The notes below the pieces were generated by a model that was not told the origin of the DNA, did no database searches, and saw nothing but the letters and a program-made list of their open reading frames with translations. Below, piece after piece: positions 61,738 to 64,000 of a stretch of 64,000 nucleotides of DNA (positions within the stretch are counted from its first letter, which is position 1; the number at the start of each line of letters is the position of its first letter). The DNA comes from Drosophila persimilis (Eukaryota > Arthropoda > Insecta > Diptera > Drosophilidae), in NCBI RefSeq assembly GCF_003286085.1, contig NW_020825355.1, forward strand, positions 1,054,001 through 1,118,000, in the 5' to 3' direction. The position numbers and the translations under genes are program-made.

Positions 61738-62150
61738 TCCAAAGGGGGATCAAAAGGGGGCTCAAAAGGGGGCTAAAAAGGGGGCTCAAAAAGGGGCTCA
61801 AAAAGGTGTTCAAAAGGGGCTAAAAAGGGGGCTCAAAAGGGAGGCTCAAAGGGGGCTCTAAAGGGGCTCTAAAGGAGCTCAAAAGGGGCTCTAAAGGGGC
61901 TCAAAAGTAGATCAAGAGGGGGCTCAAAGGAGGGCTCTAATGGGGACTCAAAAGGAGCTCAAAAGGGGGCTCTAAAGGCGCTCAAAAGGGGCTCAAAAGG
62001 GGGCTCTAAAGGCGCTCAAAATGGGGCCCAAAAGGGGCTCAACAGAGGCTCTAAAGAGGCTCACAAGGAGGCTCAAAAAGGGTCTGAAAAGAGACACAAA
62101 AGGAGGCCCAAAAGAGGGCTCAAAAGAGGGCTCAAAAGAGGGCTCTTTGC
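61738..62150 (+). repeat. GGGGCTCAAAA minisatellite, about 410 bp
   Basis: More than 30 degenerate units of 10-14 bp, each a G run followed by CTC(A/T)AA(A). The variation is in G-run length and CTCAAA versus CTCTAA. It lies upstream of the PTB gene. Confidence 0.85.
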
Positions 62151-62199
62151 TCCACCGAAACCCCCCAAAACTGTGGCAATGAAATAATTTCGAGCTCAA

Positions 62200-62293
62200 G
62201 CAAAGAGTATTCACAAATCGGCTACCGGGCATCACCCATTGAGTGGCTGGTGTGTGGCTTTTGCTATTTATTAGAAATGCATGGCATTTATTG

Positions 62294-62332
<39 letters not shown>

Positions 62333-64000
62333 GACCAGCACTGGTGGCACACCGGATATGCCCGCACGTTGCAGCTGCAACAGTTGCATGTCTGCAAAGT
62401 TAATGACCAGCAGCAGAAAATCAAATCGAAATCAAAATCAAAACTGAAACGCAATGCAAGGCAATGATTTGATGGCCTTCGCTGTGACGTCACTTGGCTG
62501 TGGATACCCCTTAGACATGAAGGGTATCCTCTGGTCGGTGGGCAGTGCAACGACCCAGACCCAGGCCGATGGCAAGTGACAATGACCATAACAGAGCCAT
62601 GGAGAACCACCAACCAGCTAACAGCCCCCTATACGAGGGGGGAGGGGGTGCCCCAACATCGTTTCAAGCGTAATCTGTACTTGTTTTCGATATATTCGAG
62701 GGACTCTGTGGCTCTATTGTTTGTGTTTTGTGGATGATTCGCCCCCAAAGTGAAATATTTTTTTGTTTTTATGTTTTTTTTTTTTTTACTTCACGCTGAC
62801 GATCGCGCATTGGTTTCGGTGTCGGAATCGGAATCGGAATCGCCAGGCAGGCAGGCAGTCACTGGGGCTGATTGATCGGCCCACTGCATGCACACGCACA
62901 CACACACACGCACACACACACACACGAATAAGGAGGTATCATAATACAATCAACAATTGAAACAACAAATATCTAAAGCAGACCGTAGGCCCAATTTCAT
63001 TTTTTAAATGCCACCAAAGCCGGAAGCTGCTCATATAGGCATATCTCCTGTGGCGTACACTCTCCAGACTTGTTTTTCTTTTTTCATAATTTATTTGCGG
63101 TCAATGGTTTATTGTAATTATTGTCATTTGCTGCACGGCTATTAGAGCTCTCATTCTGGTCACTCTTGCCATCGCGATGTGCAGACCGACCCTCGATGGC
63201 TTGAACAAACCGTTATCTGCCTGTTGCAAGTGCATTACTAAGTACACTGCTACTGGATTAAATGACTAACTATTTGGTTTAATGCTGCTCTATTGGGGCC
63301 CCTCTCTTTCTCTTATCACCTGGCGTCCACAATGTCTAATCTTATCATACACTGTGTCACACACACACACACACACTCACACTCACACACATACACTGTG
63401 CTCAGGTAAAACGTTTTTGTTTTATTTCATCTAAAAATTGGCCCACATTTTTATACACTTGTATGTGGAAAAACAAAAAAAAATAAAACAAACGCAACGT
63501 GTATTTTGGCCGGTGATTCCCTATTATTTAGGGGGGAGGGGGGCGGCGGAGTAACGCCTCAAATTACCGATCTTATCGCAGCACGGGTCGTCCGATACAC
63601 CTGTTGCCTGACTAACGCGCGACTAAAAAGTGATCTCTTTGTGGCGGTGTTTTCGGGCAGCGGCACTTTTTGTGTGCGCCGCCGAAACGGTTAGAGCGTG
63701 ACCCCCGAACATACTCGTAGGAGCCTGGTACAGGATACGCTCCTTTATGGGTTTATAGCACTCACCCTCAAGGCGGGAGAGAGCGAGAGAGAGAGAGCGC
63801 AAAGCAGTTAAAATGCTCATTTTTGCGTCTCACTTGTGAGTATTTTTCTGTTGCATACTTTTGGGCAAATGATTTTAACCCCAGATGAAGTTCTACAGGA
63901 ATTGCATTTTTCACTCAAAGAATGTCGGTGAACGCTGTGCGGGGAGATTACATGAGATATATGTATGTACAATATATAATATTTTTGCAACATTTTTGGG
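62200..64000. other. Right-end intergenic stretch
   Basis: The stretch contains (TG)n at 62296-62331, a GGAATC hexamer near 62823-62842, CA arrays at 62888-62924 and 63357-63392, and GA repeats near 63776-63799. No supported gene. Confidence 0.55.

Noticed and set aside
1-64000. tRNA, rRNA, known miRNA hairpins, CRISPR arrays
   Set aside because: No tRNA B-box plus cloverleaf, no rRNA core and no microRNA I know was recognised. Regular repeats here are fly micro- and minisatellites, not CRISPR arrays.

Overview
The window looks like nuclear DNA of a Drosophila fly, probably of the obscura group. The supporting signs are short introns (59 bp in one gene) with fly-type splice sites, TATA/Initiator promoters, very dense (CA)n, (CT)n and hexamer repeats, a recognisable DINE-1 fragment, and insect-only protein families (Osiris/DUF1676, single-CBM14 cuticle proteins). 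The species assignment is an inference. All gene models were spliced by eye and codon phase was checked at each junction.

Layout. Positions 1-1000 hold a leftward housekeeping-type promoter at the edge and a diverged duplication. Positions 1-27 kb are mostly gene-poor and microsatellite-rich. They contain transposon remnants (a tandem duplication near 4.1 kb, a decayed Helitron Rep region near 5.2 kb, a DINE-1 fragment near 12.4 kb), two or three isolated promoter-like sites (9.57, 10.5 and 18.15 kb), and a probable minus-strand terminal exon at 11.6 kb whose upstream exons were not found. From 27.4 kb the window is gene-bearing. The plus-strand genes are a 140-aa single-CBM14 protein (27735-28679), a 119-aa Tyr-rich secreted protein (29506-29924), a DUF1676/Osiris-like membrane protein (34500-36395), a large Osiris-family protein with an acidic/His-rich insert (41202-50048), and an 867-aa single-CBM14 protein with a long acidic tail (54129-57840). 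On the minus strand are a broken or mis-assembled gene candidate (37810-38575) and a PTB/PID-domain adaptor (60300-61183).

How they fit together. Five neighbouring plus-strand genes encode secreted or membrane proteins of the kind used in chitinous apical matrix: two chitin binders, two Osiris-type proteins and one Tyr-rich protein. This reads as a small cuticle/apical extracellular-matrix gene neighbourhood. Three of the five carry long Asp/Glu tracts. The PTB adaptor is likely cytoplasmic and unrelated. Orthologue names are left blank because orthology cannot be fixed by eye.
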